Source: Thermoplasmata archaeon
Lineage (GTDB): Archaea; Thermoplasmatota; Thermoplasmata; Thermoplasmatales; Thermoplasmataceae
Direction: 5' to 3'
NCBI GenBank assembly: GCA_021802055.1
Contig: JAKAAY010000010.1
Span: forward strand, 1-60,780
DNA: 60,780 nucleotides
Shown: one piece after another, positions 34,895 through 44,151 of the stretch
Layout: the number at the start of each line of letters is the position of its first letter
Position numbering within the stretch: the stretch's first letter is position 1
Translations under genes and position numbers: made by a program
The notes under the pieces: generated by a model
Databases searched by the model: none
What the model was told of the DNA's origin: nothing
The model's input: only the letters and a program-made list of their open reading frames with translations

Positions 34895-37018
34895 TTACCT
34901 TATCCTGGCCCCTTCTGCAACGTCCCTCTCCGGGTAGACCGTCCTTCCCCGGACGTTAAGGGTCAGCATGCTGCCTTCCAGTTCCGCGGTGGCCGCGAGC
35001 CCCTCACCGGAGTTCCGGATTCCGAGCTTGAATGCAGCGAGGTCGTCTATCTCCACCATCTCCTTTCCATTGAACCTGAACTCTCCGATGTCCACGGGAG
35101 AGCCTGCAGGCACATCATCCGGAACCGTGAGGAAACGGGTGTTCTGGCCGTCGTCAGCCGCCAGGAGCATTCCCTGGGATTCATGTCCCCTGATCTTTGC
35201 CTTCTTCAGGTTGGCCACTACGACTATCTTTCTTCCTGTCAGGTCCTCCGGCCTGTATTTCTCCCTCAGCCCTGCAACCAGGTTAATCTTTCGCTCTCCA
35301 AGATCGACAGTGAGCAGGTAAAGCTTGGATGCGTTCTCATGCTCGGCCACGGATAATATTTTACCAACTCTCAGGTCCAGTGTATTGGGGTTGGTACTTT
35401 CTATTGCGAATTTCTCGAAGGGTGGTTCAGACCTCTTCAGTATAACGCCTGTAAACGAGGCCTTAAGCTTCGAGAGGCCGGAGGATTCTATGCTTCCTTC
35501 ACCCTGCAGATCTTTCCAGATTCTGTTGGATGCGGAGGGGATAAGAGGATATGCCATAACAGTAAGGTACTGGCAGGCCCTGTAGATGCAGGACAGCTTG
35601 TCAATGCACTTCTCCCGGTCAACCTTTAAGAGCCTCCAGGGCGCAGCCTCGTTGAAATAGGCGTTTGTGGTCTGAACCAGGTCTATCCACACTCTCAGTC
35701 CCTTCTTTATCTCTATCTTCTCAAGATGGCCCAGATACGTATTCAGCGATTCCTCACACCTGGATAGCAGTGCTGAGTCTGACTGGTCCGGTTGTAATGG
35801 AGTCCTGAGGACAAGTGCATTTGCCGAAGCAAAGGAAGTCAGCCTGTGCACAAGGTTCCCGTACTTGGCGATCAGCTCAGAGTTCACCTTTTCCTGGAAA
35901 TCCTCCATGGAAAAGTCTGTGTCTCCGGTTTCAGGGAGAACAGATGCAATATAGTACCTGATATAGTCCTTTGATGCCACTCTTAGGACTTCATTGACCG
36001 TGAGACCTATCTGCCGGCTCTTGGAGAATTTCTTCCCCTCCATGTTCATGTTCTCGTTTGCGGCTATATAGTCAGGGAGGTTGTACTCTCCCAGAGCCAT
36101 CAATATTGCCGGAAGTATGATTGAATGGAAAGTGATGTTATCCTTTCCCATGAAATAGTATGTTCTGGCCTCCTCCCTCCAGAATTTCTGCCAGTAATCA
36201 GGAGCACCGACCTTCTTTGAGTATATCATGGCCGCAGAAATGTAACCCATGAGCGCCTCTATCCAGACATAGATCCTCTTGTCCCCATATCCCTCAACAG
36301 GCACGGGGACGCCCCACTGGATGTCCCTGGTTATGGGCCTATCCTTGAGACCAGACGACAGGAAACCCATGCTGAACTGCAACACGCTGTTCCGCCATTC
36401 CCTGTGTGATTCCACCCACTGTGAAAGCTTCTCCTGAAACAGGCTCAGCCTGAAGAAAAGATGTTTTGTCTCCTTGAAAACAGGCGTAGTATTGGAGAGA
36501 ATGCAAAGCGGGTCCTTGAGTTCCTGTGCATCCAGGGTGCGGCCGCACTCGTCACACTGATCCCCCCGGGCAGATGGGTTGCCACAGTATGGGCAGGTAC
36601 CTGTTACATATCTGTCGGGAAGAAACCTGCGGTCTTCCTCGCAATATGGGGCCAGTGTCGTTTTTTCCTCAATGTATCCCTTCTTCATTAGTTCCAGGAA
36701 TATGCTCTGCACAAGGTCTGCATGCTCTTTGTAGGTTGTCCTTGAAAATATGTCAAAGTCTATATCGAGGTCCTTGAAGTTCCTGTCCTGTTCTTCGTGG
36801 TACAGGTCAACGATCTGTTTCGGCGGGACCTTTTCCCTGTCCGCCCTTATGGTGATGGGTGTACCGTATTCGTCACTTCCGCAGACAAACAGTACCTGGT
36901 TTCCCACCATCCTGTTGTACCTGGCAAATATATCGCCGCCAAGGTAAGCCCCGGCTATGTGCCCCAGGTGCAGGCTGCTGTTCGCATAAGGAAGTGCGCA
37001 GTTAATCAACACTCTCAT
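34895..37018 (-). CDS. metG: Methionyl-tRNA synthetase
   Basis: The 707-residue class I synthetase has the HIGH motif as LHLGHIAGAYLG (residues about 16-27), the zinc knuckle CPYCGNPSARGDQCDECGR, a KMSKS equivalent MEGKKFSKSRQ, and a helical anticodon-binding domain. A C-terminal EMAP/Trbp111-type tRNA-binding OB-fold covers about residues 565-670 (DLRVGKILSVAEHENASKLY). The fused tRNA-binding domain is common but not universal in archaea. The last 30 residues resume a short extension. Confidence 0.97.
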   Translation of the reverse strand: MRVLINCALPYANSSLHLGHIAGAYLGGDIFARYNRMVGNQVLFVCGSDEYGTPITIRADREKVPPKQIVDLYHEEQDRNFKDLDIDFDIFSRTTYKEHADLVQSIFLELMKKGYIEEKTTLAPYCEEDRRFLPDRYVTGTCPYCGNPSARGDQCDECGRTLDAQELKDPLCILSNTTPVFKETKHLFFRLSLFQEKLSQWVESHREWRNSVLQFSMGFLSSGLKDRPITRDIQWGVPVPVEGYGDKRIYVWIEALMGYISAAMIYSKKVGAPDYWQKFWREEARTYYFMGKDNITFHSIILPAILMALGEYNLPDYIAANENMNMEGKKFSKSRQIGLTVNEVLRVASKDYIRYYIASVLPETGDTDFSMEDFQEKVNSELIAKYGNLVHRLTSFASANALVLRTPLQPDQSDSALLSRCEESLNTYLGHLEKIEIKKGLRVWIDLVQTTNAYFNEAAPWRLLKVDREKCIDKLSCIYRACQYLTVMAYPLIPSASNRIWKDLQGEGSIESSGLSKLKASFTGVILKRSEPPFEKFAIESTNPNTLDLRVGKILSVAEHENASKLYLLTVDLGERKINLVAGLREKYRPEDLTGRKIVVVANLKKAKIRGHESQGMLLAADDGQNTRFLTVPDDVPAGSPVDIGEFRFNGKEMVEIDDLAAFKLGIRNSGEGLAATAELEGSMLTLNVRGRTVYPERDVAEGARIR

Positions 37019-37664
37019 GAGTTTCTACCGTTCCCGAAAGGAGAGCAATCGCTGATTTAACATTTATGAGCGAGAAATCGCACATTCTTCAGGGGGTGAA
37101 CGGATGTCACCACTCAAACAGGCAAAAGTCTCCGCTTGAAACATTGAGATCAGTAAGAGCGCATCAAGGACAGAGAACAATCACATGCATGCCGTCAGGA
37201 CCAGAAGAAGTCGGATCCCTTTATTCCACGGTGCGGTTAGACGCCTCTGGACTGCTTATCAAAATACAGGGGACGAGATACTACATCAGTGGAATTAGGC
37301 CGACCGGGGATAGATAATGACAGATTCCCCATGAGGGTTAGGATGGAAACAACAATTAGGGCAGTGCTGTCCGTTCTCCTTCTGTCTCTGATCATTAGAA
37401 GAGCACTCTTGAGGAGAGTAATCTAGTCAGGCCTCATGAACAAAGATTCTCTGGAATCATTATGGTGCATAAATGGAGAAGCTCCATGTTGTGGATCGTA
37501 TCGGGGGAATATGAGATAGCTGAATATGACAACGGGACAGAAGGACATCCCCGAGGTGCTGGAAAAGATGCCGTGGTGGCAAAAACCTGAGTCAAGGGGG
37601 AACGCCCATTTTATTACGTCTGATGATTGCTCCATGCTGCCGGCTGGAGCAATCAATGCTCAAA
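37019..37664. other. 0.65-kb stretch without a supported gene
   Basis: It lies between the metG start and the end of an unknown gene on the same strand. An 83-codon plus-strand frame at 37066-37317 starts with ATG but has no domain, no well-placed TATA box and an odd composition, so I do not call it. No RNA structure was recognised. Confidence 0.45.
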
Positions 37665-38642
37665 TCAGAATGGAAACTCTGACATGGTAAGATGATGGGA
37701 CAACTCATCCACTTCCACAAAGTAGTTGGAATGATGCTTCCTTGCCGGCAGGTTCCAGTGACTGTGCAATCCTTCCAGAAAGCGTTGCAGTGCCGGCCTT
37801 TCAACGATAAAATAGTCGAAGAGCGTGCCGTTCTCGCACTTAAGACCAAAAAAGATAGCTCCGGAATACCCCCTGATTACATGGGCATAGAAATCAGAAA
37901 AGAATCTTGATCTCACATTCATTTCCACTATGTGTTCCGACTCATCCACGACGGTGTGAAGAGCGTTGCCCATAATTTCCGGCTGATCCATTCGCCAGAT
38001 CAACCTGTCCGATTCATCATCTACAAATTGTTTGGGAATACAAATGCCGCTGTTCTGGAAGACGCCCTGGTTCTCAGATGCGACCTCATCCTCATTGATA
38101 GTCCACCCGGTTTTGACCACAGCCAGATTGCTTGGGGCATTCCCGAAAGACAGGTACATATTCAATAAATATGGAAGGCCGCTGGGATTCAAGCCATAAT
38201 GGACAACGCTCCTTTCATAGGGTGCTTCTTCCGCCACGAAATCCAGGATCCTGTCACTGACCTTTTGGGACTGGCTCTCATGAAATTCAATGCTGACATA
38301 AACGCTTCCAGCCCTTTGGAACGTAATGGGCGAGACCCTGCATCCGGGTATGTCGTTGATATCATTATAGAACTGCCCCTGGAAACCCGGGATCGACATT
38401 CTAATTACATTCGATGGGGAGTAAGGATCAAATATCATTCTGGAAGAAGCAATGTTTTCCTGCAGCAATCTCTTTTCCTCGGCAGTCAATTCCTGCCTGA
38501 TCCTCCTGTAGAAGAACCATTTGCCCCCTTCTCTTCCAATAACGTGGAAGTGGTCCTGCTCTCCCACTCTTATTTCACCTACTTTCAGGAATTTCGGATG
38601 AACCGCATGAAGTTCCAATACTGCACAGTTCCTGAGGATCAT
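37665..38642 (-). CDS. Unknown protein, tandem paralogue 1
   Basis: This 325-residue soluble protein of unknown function is probably two similar alpha/beta halves. It shares a pattern with its upstream neighbour: FHESQSQKVSDRILDFVAEE here against FHASRLNEVSDFIMDHLADG there, both followed by a hydrophobic strand region about 25 residues later. It has no catalytic motif, TM segment or clear DNA-binding helix. A GATATATAG box about 35 bases upstream suggests its own promoter with a 10-base leader. Such tandem proteins could be sensors or regulators; that is a guess. Confidence 0.7.
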   Translation of the reverse strand: MILRNCAVLELHAVHPKFLKVGEIRVGEQDHFHVIGREGGKWFFYRRIRQELTAEEKRLLQENIASSRMIFDPYSPSNVIRMSIPGFQGQFYNDINDIPGCRVSPITFQRAGSVYVSIEFHESQSQKVSDRILDFVAEEAPYERSVVHYGLNPSGLPYLLNMYLSFGNAPSNLAVVKTGWTINEDEVASENQGVFQNSGICIPKQFVDDESDRLIWRMDQPEIMGNALHTVVDESEHIVEMNVRSRFFSDFYAHVIRGYSGAIFFGLKCENGTLFDYFIVERPALQRFLEGLHSHWNLPARKHHSNYFVEVDELSHHLTMSEFPF

Positions 38643-38675
38643 TTTATTAGATCACCACTACACATAGGCATAGGT

Positions 38676-39611
38676 CTATATATCGTATACGTTAAAGAGA
38701 TCCGCCCGACAGGCTTGGAAACTATGTAACCTCACAGGATGTTTATCTTCATTATGACCGATGCCGGCAATTATCCGAATAAAATCCTTAGCTTGATGTG
38801 CGGGGATAAAAACCGAAACTATCAGTCTGTCTCCGTTGACCCTCAGAAAGTGCGCTAAGCGAAATATCGAGTTAGCGTTGGTGACTTTCCTTATTTCCTG
38901 TAATATGGGATTATTTCCCCATGTTTCGTATAAATTATCCTCCTCAGAAATGGTTATAAGATCATCCTTCTCTGTTATGGGTGATTTTGAGTAAATAAGC
39001 GCGCGGTAATTAGGACCGGGTTTTTTTTCAACCTCTGCTATGCTGTCATTTGACGACAGGCACCTCTCAATGGGATCTTCATTTAATGCAGGGATCGAGA
39101 AACTGATAAGGGTGATCGGAACCATTGAATTCATCCTCATAAGGAATGAGATGGCACTAGACCGGGGAACCAGGGATTCTAAAACGAATTCCCCACCATC
39201 AGCCAGGTGATCCATGATAAAATCGGAAACCTCGTTGAGTCTGGACGCATGAAATCTGAAATCAAGAACGAGTCTTCCATTTTTCAGATACAGATGTTGC
39301 ATAATCACAGAGGGGATTTTGACAATTTCATCAACGATCGAAAACTCAGGAAACGACTTTAGCGGGGAGTTGATGAGCCATGAATCGCCCTTATCCTCGG
39401 CTTGGAACGTGAGTGGAAGAAGTGTCGTGAACCTATCCGCGTTTCCCGTCTTCTTCATTGACAAGATAAGGAACATAGAGTCACCAACCTTACGTGCAAT
39501 TATGGGAGCATATATTCCGTGCCTGCCTGAATACTCAAGTAGCGGTGAATCCCCTGATATAGATACGACGCACTGAGTTGCCACAACATCATCCACATCC
39601 ATCCATCGCAT
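38676..39611 (-). CDS. Unknown protein, tandem paralogue 2
   Basis: The 311-residue soluble protein is not recognised. It contains the FHASRLNEVSDFIMDHLADG segment shared with the downstream paralogue and, in its second half, a repeat-like FLRVNGDRLIVSVFIPAHQAKDFIRIIAG, suggesting two related domains per protein. The frame is open to a Met at 39680, but the TATATT box at 39631-39640 lies 25 bases upstream of the Met at 39611, which I use. It ends 34 bases before the next gene start. Confidence 0.7.
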   Translation of the reverse strand: MRWMDVDDVVATQCVVSISGDSPLLEYSGRHGIYAPIIARKVGDSMFLILSMKKTGNADRFTTLLPLTFQAEDKGDSWLINSPLKSFPEFSIVDEIVKIPSVIMQHLYLKNGRLVLDFRFHASRLNEVSDFIMDHLADGGEFVLESLVPRSSAISFLMRMNSMVPITLISFSIPALNEDPIERCLSSNDSIAEVEKKPGPNYRALIYSKSPITEKDDLITISEEDNLYETWGNNPILQEIRKVTNANSIFRLAHFLRVNGDRLIVSVFIPAHQAKDFIRIIAGIGHNEDKHPVRLHSFQACRADLFNVYDI

Positions 39612-39630
39612 GGATAACTTAACGCTAACG

Positions 39631-39640
39631 TAATATAATG
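39631..39640 (-). promoter_or_regulatory. TATA box of tandem paralogue 2
   Basis: CATTATATTA on minus is centred about 25 bases from the ATG at 39611. This places the transcript start inside the longer open frame, so the first 23 codons of that frame are not translated. Confidence 0.6.
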
Positions 39641-39716
39641 ACTTTTGGACAGAAGTCTTTTTTAACCATTTCGTAAACATAAGATTGTGGATCAGCCCCT
39701 TGCTGTTTCTATCCCG

Positions 39717-40128
39717 TCATTCCTCCTCCACCTTATGATTCACACATTGCATGAGGATTCTCCAGACAGAATCCTCCTCGATTCCCACGATTCTGGCAAA
39801 CGCAGATACTGGCATCTGCCTGTCCATCTCCACCATCAGTACCTCAAAATGCAGTGAAAATCCAGAACCCTTTTGAGCCACTGGCAGATCAACGACCTCC
39901 TCCCATGCATGCCGCATTGCATTCCCGCTTCTCTTGCATGTGCATATCCGGGATACTCTGAATACGTTCATTTGCCTCCATGTCCGAAGCTCAGTGTGGT
40001 GGTTTCCACCTTGAATGCCACATAACGGACATGGAAATCCTGGCCCCCGAGAAATCTATGGGGATGTCCTTCCATTCATCCTGGCAATCGAACTTATTTC
40101 CCTTATGATCCATGGCTACCACAAACCC
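39717..40128 (-). pseudogene. ISL3 family transposase relic (frameshifted, truncated)
   Basis: Two frames on minus add up to the N-terminal third of an ISL3 transposase. The first runs from about 40128 with HKGNKFDCQDEWKDIPIDFSGA. After a frameshift it continues GFPCPLCGIQGGNHHTEL and RTWRQMNVF, the zinc ribbon and the typical W-R-x-(L/M)-N-x-F segment. Then comes AQKGSGFSLHFEVL followed by MPVSAFARIVGIEEDSVWRIL, matching the helical DNA-binding region of the family. It stops at 39717, about 280 residues short of a complete enzyme, with no DDE domain. It is a dead fragment; no terminal repeats were identified. Confidence 0.82.
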
Positions 40129-40327
40129 GGAGGTCCCATGAAAAGTTCCTCTGGATTCACAGAGCGTAAACGACCGTGGACTCATGGTTTGCCCCAAAGA
40201 GTTCAAAAGACCTATATGGAATGGGGGTAAATGTGTGCATAATATCACGGAATTCCCAATAATTCAACATCAAGAAAGAAAGGGGAGACAGCAACAATAA
40301 ATAATGCCCATTTCATAGCACGCATGG

Positions 40328-40942
40328 ATGGAATCCCTGGAACAGGTATGTGGAGCGGTGAGCCAGTGCAAACTTTGCGACCTCCATTATTTCCGGAAGA
40401 AATCAGTGTGTGGGATGGGCAACCCTGCCGCCAGGGTAATGATCATAGGAGAGGCTCCCGGTTCCAAGGAGGACGAGGTGGGCAAACCATTTGTCGGAAG
40501 GAGCGGCCAGCTCATTGACAGAGTGATGAAGGAATTCGGGATATCCAGGAATGAGGTGTACATAACGAACTCGGTCAGGTGCAGGCCCAAGGTTGGCACC
40601 TCCCCAAAGACAAGAGAGATCAAAACATGTTCATTATACCTGAGAGCAGAGATAGATCTTCTGAAACCACAACTCATCATCCCCATGGGAAACACCGCAG
40701 TCAAATCGCTGGGGTTAATTCTGGAGCGTAAATTAGGAAAGATAAGCGGGATCAGCGGCAAGTTCTTTCTGATCGGCAACTACCTCATCTCCCCGCAATT
40801 CCATCCCGCAGCCATACTGAGGAATCCAAAGAAACTGGAGTATTTCAGGATAAACCTCAGCAGGGCCTTTGAAATGGCAAGACAGCTCTCACCGGTGATC
40901 AACCATGAGTTTCTCAGGGCCAACAAGATAGAGGTACTGTAG
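40328..40942 (+). CDS. Family 4 uracil-DNA glycosylase
   Basis: The 204-residue iron-sulfur enzyme removes uracil from DNA, important where heat and acid deaminate cytosine. Motif A is GEAPGSKEDEVGKPFVGRSG (about residue 40), motif B is FHPAAILRN (about residue 158), and the cluster cysteines are in QCKLC and in VRCRP...KTCSLY. An AATAAATAA element about 25-30 bases upstream of the ATG suits a leaderless transcript. It is convergent with guaB, with stops 3 bases apart. Confidence 0.94.
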   Translation: MESLEQVCGAVSQCKLCDLHYFRKKSVCGMGNPAARVMIIGEAPGSKEDEVGKPFVGRSGQLIDRVMKEFGISRNEVYITNSVRCRPKVGTSPKTREIKTCSLYLRAEIDLLKPQLIIPMGNTAVKSLGLILERKLGKISGISGKFFLIGNYLISPQFHPAAILRNPKKLEYFRINLSRAFEMARQLSPVINHEFLRANKIEVL

Positions 40943-40945
40943 TCC

Positions 40946-42403
40946 CTAAATCTGGAAGAGCTGGTAGTTAGGCGGTTCGGACGTGATCCGTATGTCGTGC
41001 GGGTGACTTTCCTTGAGGCCGGCCACACTTATCTTAATGAACCTGCCGTTCCTCCCCAGTTCCTCAAGATTGCTCGCCCCAACATAGCCCATGCCGGACT
41101 TGACTCCTCCAATGAGCTGGAACAGGACATCTTCCACACGTCCTCTGTATGGGACAGCACCTTCCACACCTTCTGCGACGAACTTGTTTTCGGCGATTTT
41201 TCCGTACCTGTCCGATATGCCCCTGGAAATTGCACCCAGAGATCCCATGCCTCTGTATGACTTGTACTTGCGACCGTTGAGTATGAGTTCCGAACCCGGA
41301 CTTTCCTCAGTTCCAGCAAGCAGCGAGCCAAGCATCACAGAACTTGCCCCAGCGGCAAGTGCCTTTACTATGTCTCCGGAAAACCTGATGCCTCCGTCTG
41401 CCACCACCGGAATACCATGTCCGGAGGCCACATCTGCCACCTCGGAGATGGCACTGAGTTGTGGAAAGCCCACTCCTGCGATTATCCTGGTAGTACAGAT
41501 GGAGCCTGGTCCTATACCTACCCTGAGGCCGTCGACGCCGATGGAAATCAGGTCCTCAGCAGCCTGTCCCGTGGCAATGTTCCCTGCCACGATCTGAATG
41601 TCCACAGACGCCCTCATTTTCTTCAGGGATTCCTGAACATTGGTATTGTGGGCATGGGCGGTATCCACCACTATGGCATCCGCGCCTGCCTTCTCCAGGT
41701 TGATCGCTCTCTCCAGATCGAACGGCCCAACAGCAGCGGCAACTAGGAGCTGACCATCAGAATCCCTGGTTGCTTCCGGAAACTTCTGTCTAGTGCGGAT
41801 GTCCTTTGAGGTGATCAGACCCACAACCCTCCCGTTTTTATCCACAAGGGGAAGTTTTTCAATCCTGTTCTGGAACAGAATGTTTTTGGCCTCATCTATA
41901 TCCACATTTTCGTCTGCAAAAACAACGTCTTCTGTCATTACTTCTTTGACGCTTTTCTTGTCCCTGCCGAGGAACTCAAGGTCCCTCTTGGTGATGATGC
42001 CCACGAGGCGGTCATCTGATGTAACCGGGAGTCCGGCGATGTTTTTCTCCTTCATTATCCTCCTGACCTCCTCAAGTGGGGTGTCCGGAGCAACGGTGTG
42101 GACATTCTTGATTCTCAGGGACTCCTCCCTTTTCACCTTCTGTACCATCTGAATCTGGGAATTCACCGTCATGTTCCTGTGAATCACACCTATTCCGCCG
42201 AATCTGGCCATTGCAATGGCCATGCTGTATTCCGAGACCGTATCCATCGGAGAACTTACTATGGGAAGTTTAATCCTGATCTTCCTGCTGAACATTGTCT
42301 CAACAACTGCATCCCTTGGTTCAACAGAACTCCGGCCAGGGATGAGCAATACATCGTCAAAAGTGTAACCCTCTTGGAGATTGGAGAGTTTTTCCTTATA
42401 CAT
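40946..42403 (-). CDS. guaB: Inosine-5'-monophosphate dehydrogenase
   Basis: The 485-residue enzyme oxidises IMP to XMP with NAD, the committed step to GMP. The catalytic barrel carries the cysteine loop GPGSICTTRIIAGVG and the flap region YRGMGSLGAISRG. Two CBS domains are inserted at about residues 95-205 (HTVAPDTPLEEVRRIM, DIDEAKNILFQNRIEKLP). I use ATG 42403 because the TATA box at 42423-42430 is 24 bases upstream; a GTG two codons earlier is possible. Confidence 0.96.
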   Translation of the reverse strand: MYKEKLSNLQEGYTFDDVLLIPGRSSVEPRDAVVETMFSRKIRIKLPIVSSPMDTVSEYSMAIAMARFGGIGVIHRNMTVNSQIQMVQKVKREESLRIKNVHTVAPDTPLEEVRRIMKEKNIAGLPVTSDDRLVGIITKRDLEFLGRDKKSVKEVMTEDVVFADENVDIDEAKNILFQNRIEKLPLVDKNGRVVGLITSKDIRTRQKFPEATRDSDGQLLVAAAVGPFDLERAINLEKAGADAIVVDTAHAHNTNVQESLKKMRASVDIQIVAGNIATGQAAEDLISIGVDGLRVGIGPGSICTTRIIAGVGFPQLSAISEVADVASGHGIPVVADGGIRFSGDIVKALAAGASSVMLGSLLAGTEESPGSELILNGRKYKSYRGMGSLGAISRGISDRYGKIAENKFVAEGVEGAVPYRGRVEDVLFQLIGGVKSGMGYVGASNLEELGRNGRFIKISVAGLKESHPHDIRITSEPPNYQLFQI

Positions 42404-42422
42404 GCCCACGTATAATTGAAGA

Positions 42423-42430
42423 ATATATAA
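42423..42430 (-). promoter_or_regulatory. TATA box of guaB
   Basis: TTATATAT on minus is 24 bases from the ATG at 42403, predicting a leaderless guaB mRNA. This places the structured element at 42454-42514 outside that transcript. Confidence 0.6.
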
Positions 42431-42453
42431 GTTTGATCCGGGTAAGTCTTTCT

Positions 42454-42514
42454 CTTCGGGGATGGTCTAATGGGCTGTGGCCCAGAAATCTTATGCTCCT
42501 GGGCAGACCTGAAG
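42454..42514. other. Structured element with alternative stems between the CoA-transferase gene and guaB
   Basis: GCCCAG (42480-42485) can pair with CTGGGC (42499-42504), stacked on GGTCT/AGACC (42464-42468 with 42505-42509) and CTTC/GAAG at the outside. The same GCCCA can instead pair with TGGGC at 42471-42475 in a compact hairpin with a TGTG loop. On minus it lies just after the CoA-transferase stop and could end that transcript. A tRNA was considered and does not fit. Confidence 0.4.
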
Positions 42515-42519
42515 TTCCG

Positions 42520-44151
42520 TCATTTGGTTATCATCTGCCTAAGACCTATTTTTCCCCTATTGAATATCTTCTGATTCATGATTCTAACATTGTCCGGAAC
42601 CACGGGCTTGAACTCCATGTTTCCGATGATGTCGCGGTCAATGTCTATGCCCGGTGCCACCTCTTCAAGAGATATCCCGCGCGGCGTGAGTCGGAAGACC
42701 GCCCTTTCGGTAATGTACGTTATGTCTCTCTTGTCCCTGACGGCATATTCTCCCCTGAACAGCACCTTGTAAACATCATTCACGAACTTCATGGTTGTGC
42801 CTTCCTTAACTATGCGAAGCCTGCCGTCCGTGATCTGGATATCGAAGCCCCCTGCCATGAACGTTCCCGCAAATATGGTGAAAGGGGAACCGCTTGCGAT
42901 GGCTGGAAAGCCACCGGGTCCAGGGGTCCTGCCAGGCAGCAGGGATGGATTGACGTTTCCATGGCTATCGACCTGCATGAATCCCAGAACAGCCAGATCA
43001 ATTATCCCTCCTTCATAGAGGTTGAACTGGTCAGGAAGCGGTATGATGGCAAACGGCCCTATGGAGACCCCAAAGTCCTCTCCTGAAAGAGGAAGACCAC
43101 CCCATGGACCCGCCTCGACGGTCGCATATACATTATCTGAAACCCTTTCCCTCTCGAGCAGGTAGGGTATCTCGGAAGGTATGCCAACGCCGTAGTTGGC
43201 AAGAACGGGCCCACCATTGTTCTTCACACATCTCATCATCTCAATGGCGGCCCTTCTCTGGATAATGGATCTGACAGTCAGGTCACCATCAGGTTCTGAA
43301 ATTCTCAGCTCGGGCGGTATAATCCCGCCAGAAATCCTGGGATCAAATTCGATAGACCCTGTCTGCCATGTGTATTTCTGAGGGGCTATCACCACATAAT
43401 CCACAAGCGGACCAGGCACATGAACAGCTTTGGGATTTATGGTGCCAGTCCTTGCAATTCTCTCCACCTGGCAGAACACCTTCCCTCTGTTTGGGCGGGC
43501 CTTAACTGACTGTGCAATGGTGAAGACAGTCCCGTATATGCCCTCCTTCTCCATGCTTATGTTGCCCATCTCATCGGAGGTTGTTCCTCTTATTAGGCCA
43601 ATGTCAGGTTTCGGGGCTGTTATGAAGATCAACTCTTCGCCCTTTATGGTCACCAGTTCCGACTTTACCCTCCTTTCAGATCTAGCTTTTTCGTTGAGGA
43701 ATCCACCATCATACCTCGGATCCAGGAATGTCCCCAGACCAACCTTCGTGAGCAGGCCCGGCCGACCTCCAGACATTTCGCGCAGAAGATGTGCCATCGT
43801 CCCAATGCTGCATGTGTATGCAGGGAATGCGTTATCCTCCACCAGCCGCTGGAGGCTCTTGGACCATCCCAGGAAAGGCATAAATATGCCACCAATGAAA
43901 CCTGCGTCAGAGGTCTCAAGTATGCCTGAGGAGATGAGATCCATGCCTCTCCCTGTGGACGCCGGGAGGCTGTCAGACTCAATGAACAGGTCTCTTGGGT
44001 GCCCGGTCTTCTCATAGGACTCATAAAGGGCTAGCAGGATGTACTCGGGTGCAGTTGAAACATTGAATCCGGAAACGATTACAGTACTTCCATCTGGTAT
44101 CTTCCTGATAATTCTCTGTAGCTCGTTTTCCTTAAGAAGAATCGCCGGCAT
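42520..44151 (-). CDS. Family I CoA-transferase (fused alpha-beta, YdiF/propionate CoA-transferase-like)
   Basis: The 543-residue protein moves CoA between short-chain acids. The N-terminal alpha half contains IPDGSTVIVSGFNVSTAPEY and GLLTKVGLGTFLDPRYDGG. The C-terminal beta half begins about residue 320 with RRAAIEMM and NYGVGIPSEIPYLL. The likely catalytic glutamate is in VYATVEAGPWGGLP, followed by FDQFNLYEGG-like and FMQVDSHGNVNPS segments. The frame runs open to 44364, but the TATA box at 44171-44180 is 25 bases upstream of the ATG at 44151. Donor and acceptor are unknown; it could feed the acyl-CoA genes elsewhere. Confidence 0.9.
   Translation of the reverse strand: MPAILLKENELQRIIRKIPDGSTVIVSGFNVSTAPEYILLALYESYEKTGHPRDLFIESDSLPASTGRGMDLISSGILETSDAGFIGGIFMPFLGWSKSLQRLVEDNAFPAYTCSIGTMAHLLREMSGGRPGLLTKVGLGTFLDPRYDGGFLNEKARSERRVKSELVTIKGEELIFITAPKPDIGLIRGTTSDEMGNISMEKEGIYGTVFTIAQSVKARPNRGKVFCQVERIARTGTINPKAVHVPGPLVDYVVIAPQKYTWQTGSIEFDPRISGGIIPPELRISEPDGDLTVRSIIQRRAAIEMMRCVKNNGGPVLANYGVGIPSEIPYLLERERVSDNVYATVEAGPWGGLPLSGEDFGVSIGPFAIIPLPDQFNLYEGGIIDLAVLGFMQVDSHGNVNPSLLPGRTPGPGGFPAIASGSPFTIFAGTFMAGGFDIQITDGRLRIVKEGTTMKFVNDVYKVLFRGEYAVRDKRDITYITERAVFRLTPRGISLEEVAPGIDIDRDIIGNMEFKPVVPDNVRIMNQKIFNRGKIGLRQMITK

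Noticed and set aside
37066-37317. 83-codon plus-strand frame in the metG upstream region
   Set aside because: ATG start but no promoter spacing, no domain and no neighbour on the same strand; kept as unproven.
42458-42540. tRNA-like start GGGGATGGTCTAATGG
   Set aside because: It resembles a tRNA 5' end and D arm, but there is no T arm (no GTTCGAATC), no acceptor 3' strand, and the central stem has a 13-base loop.
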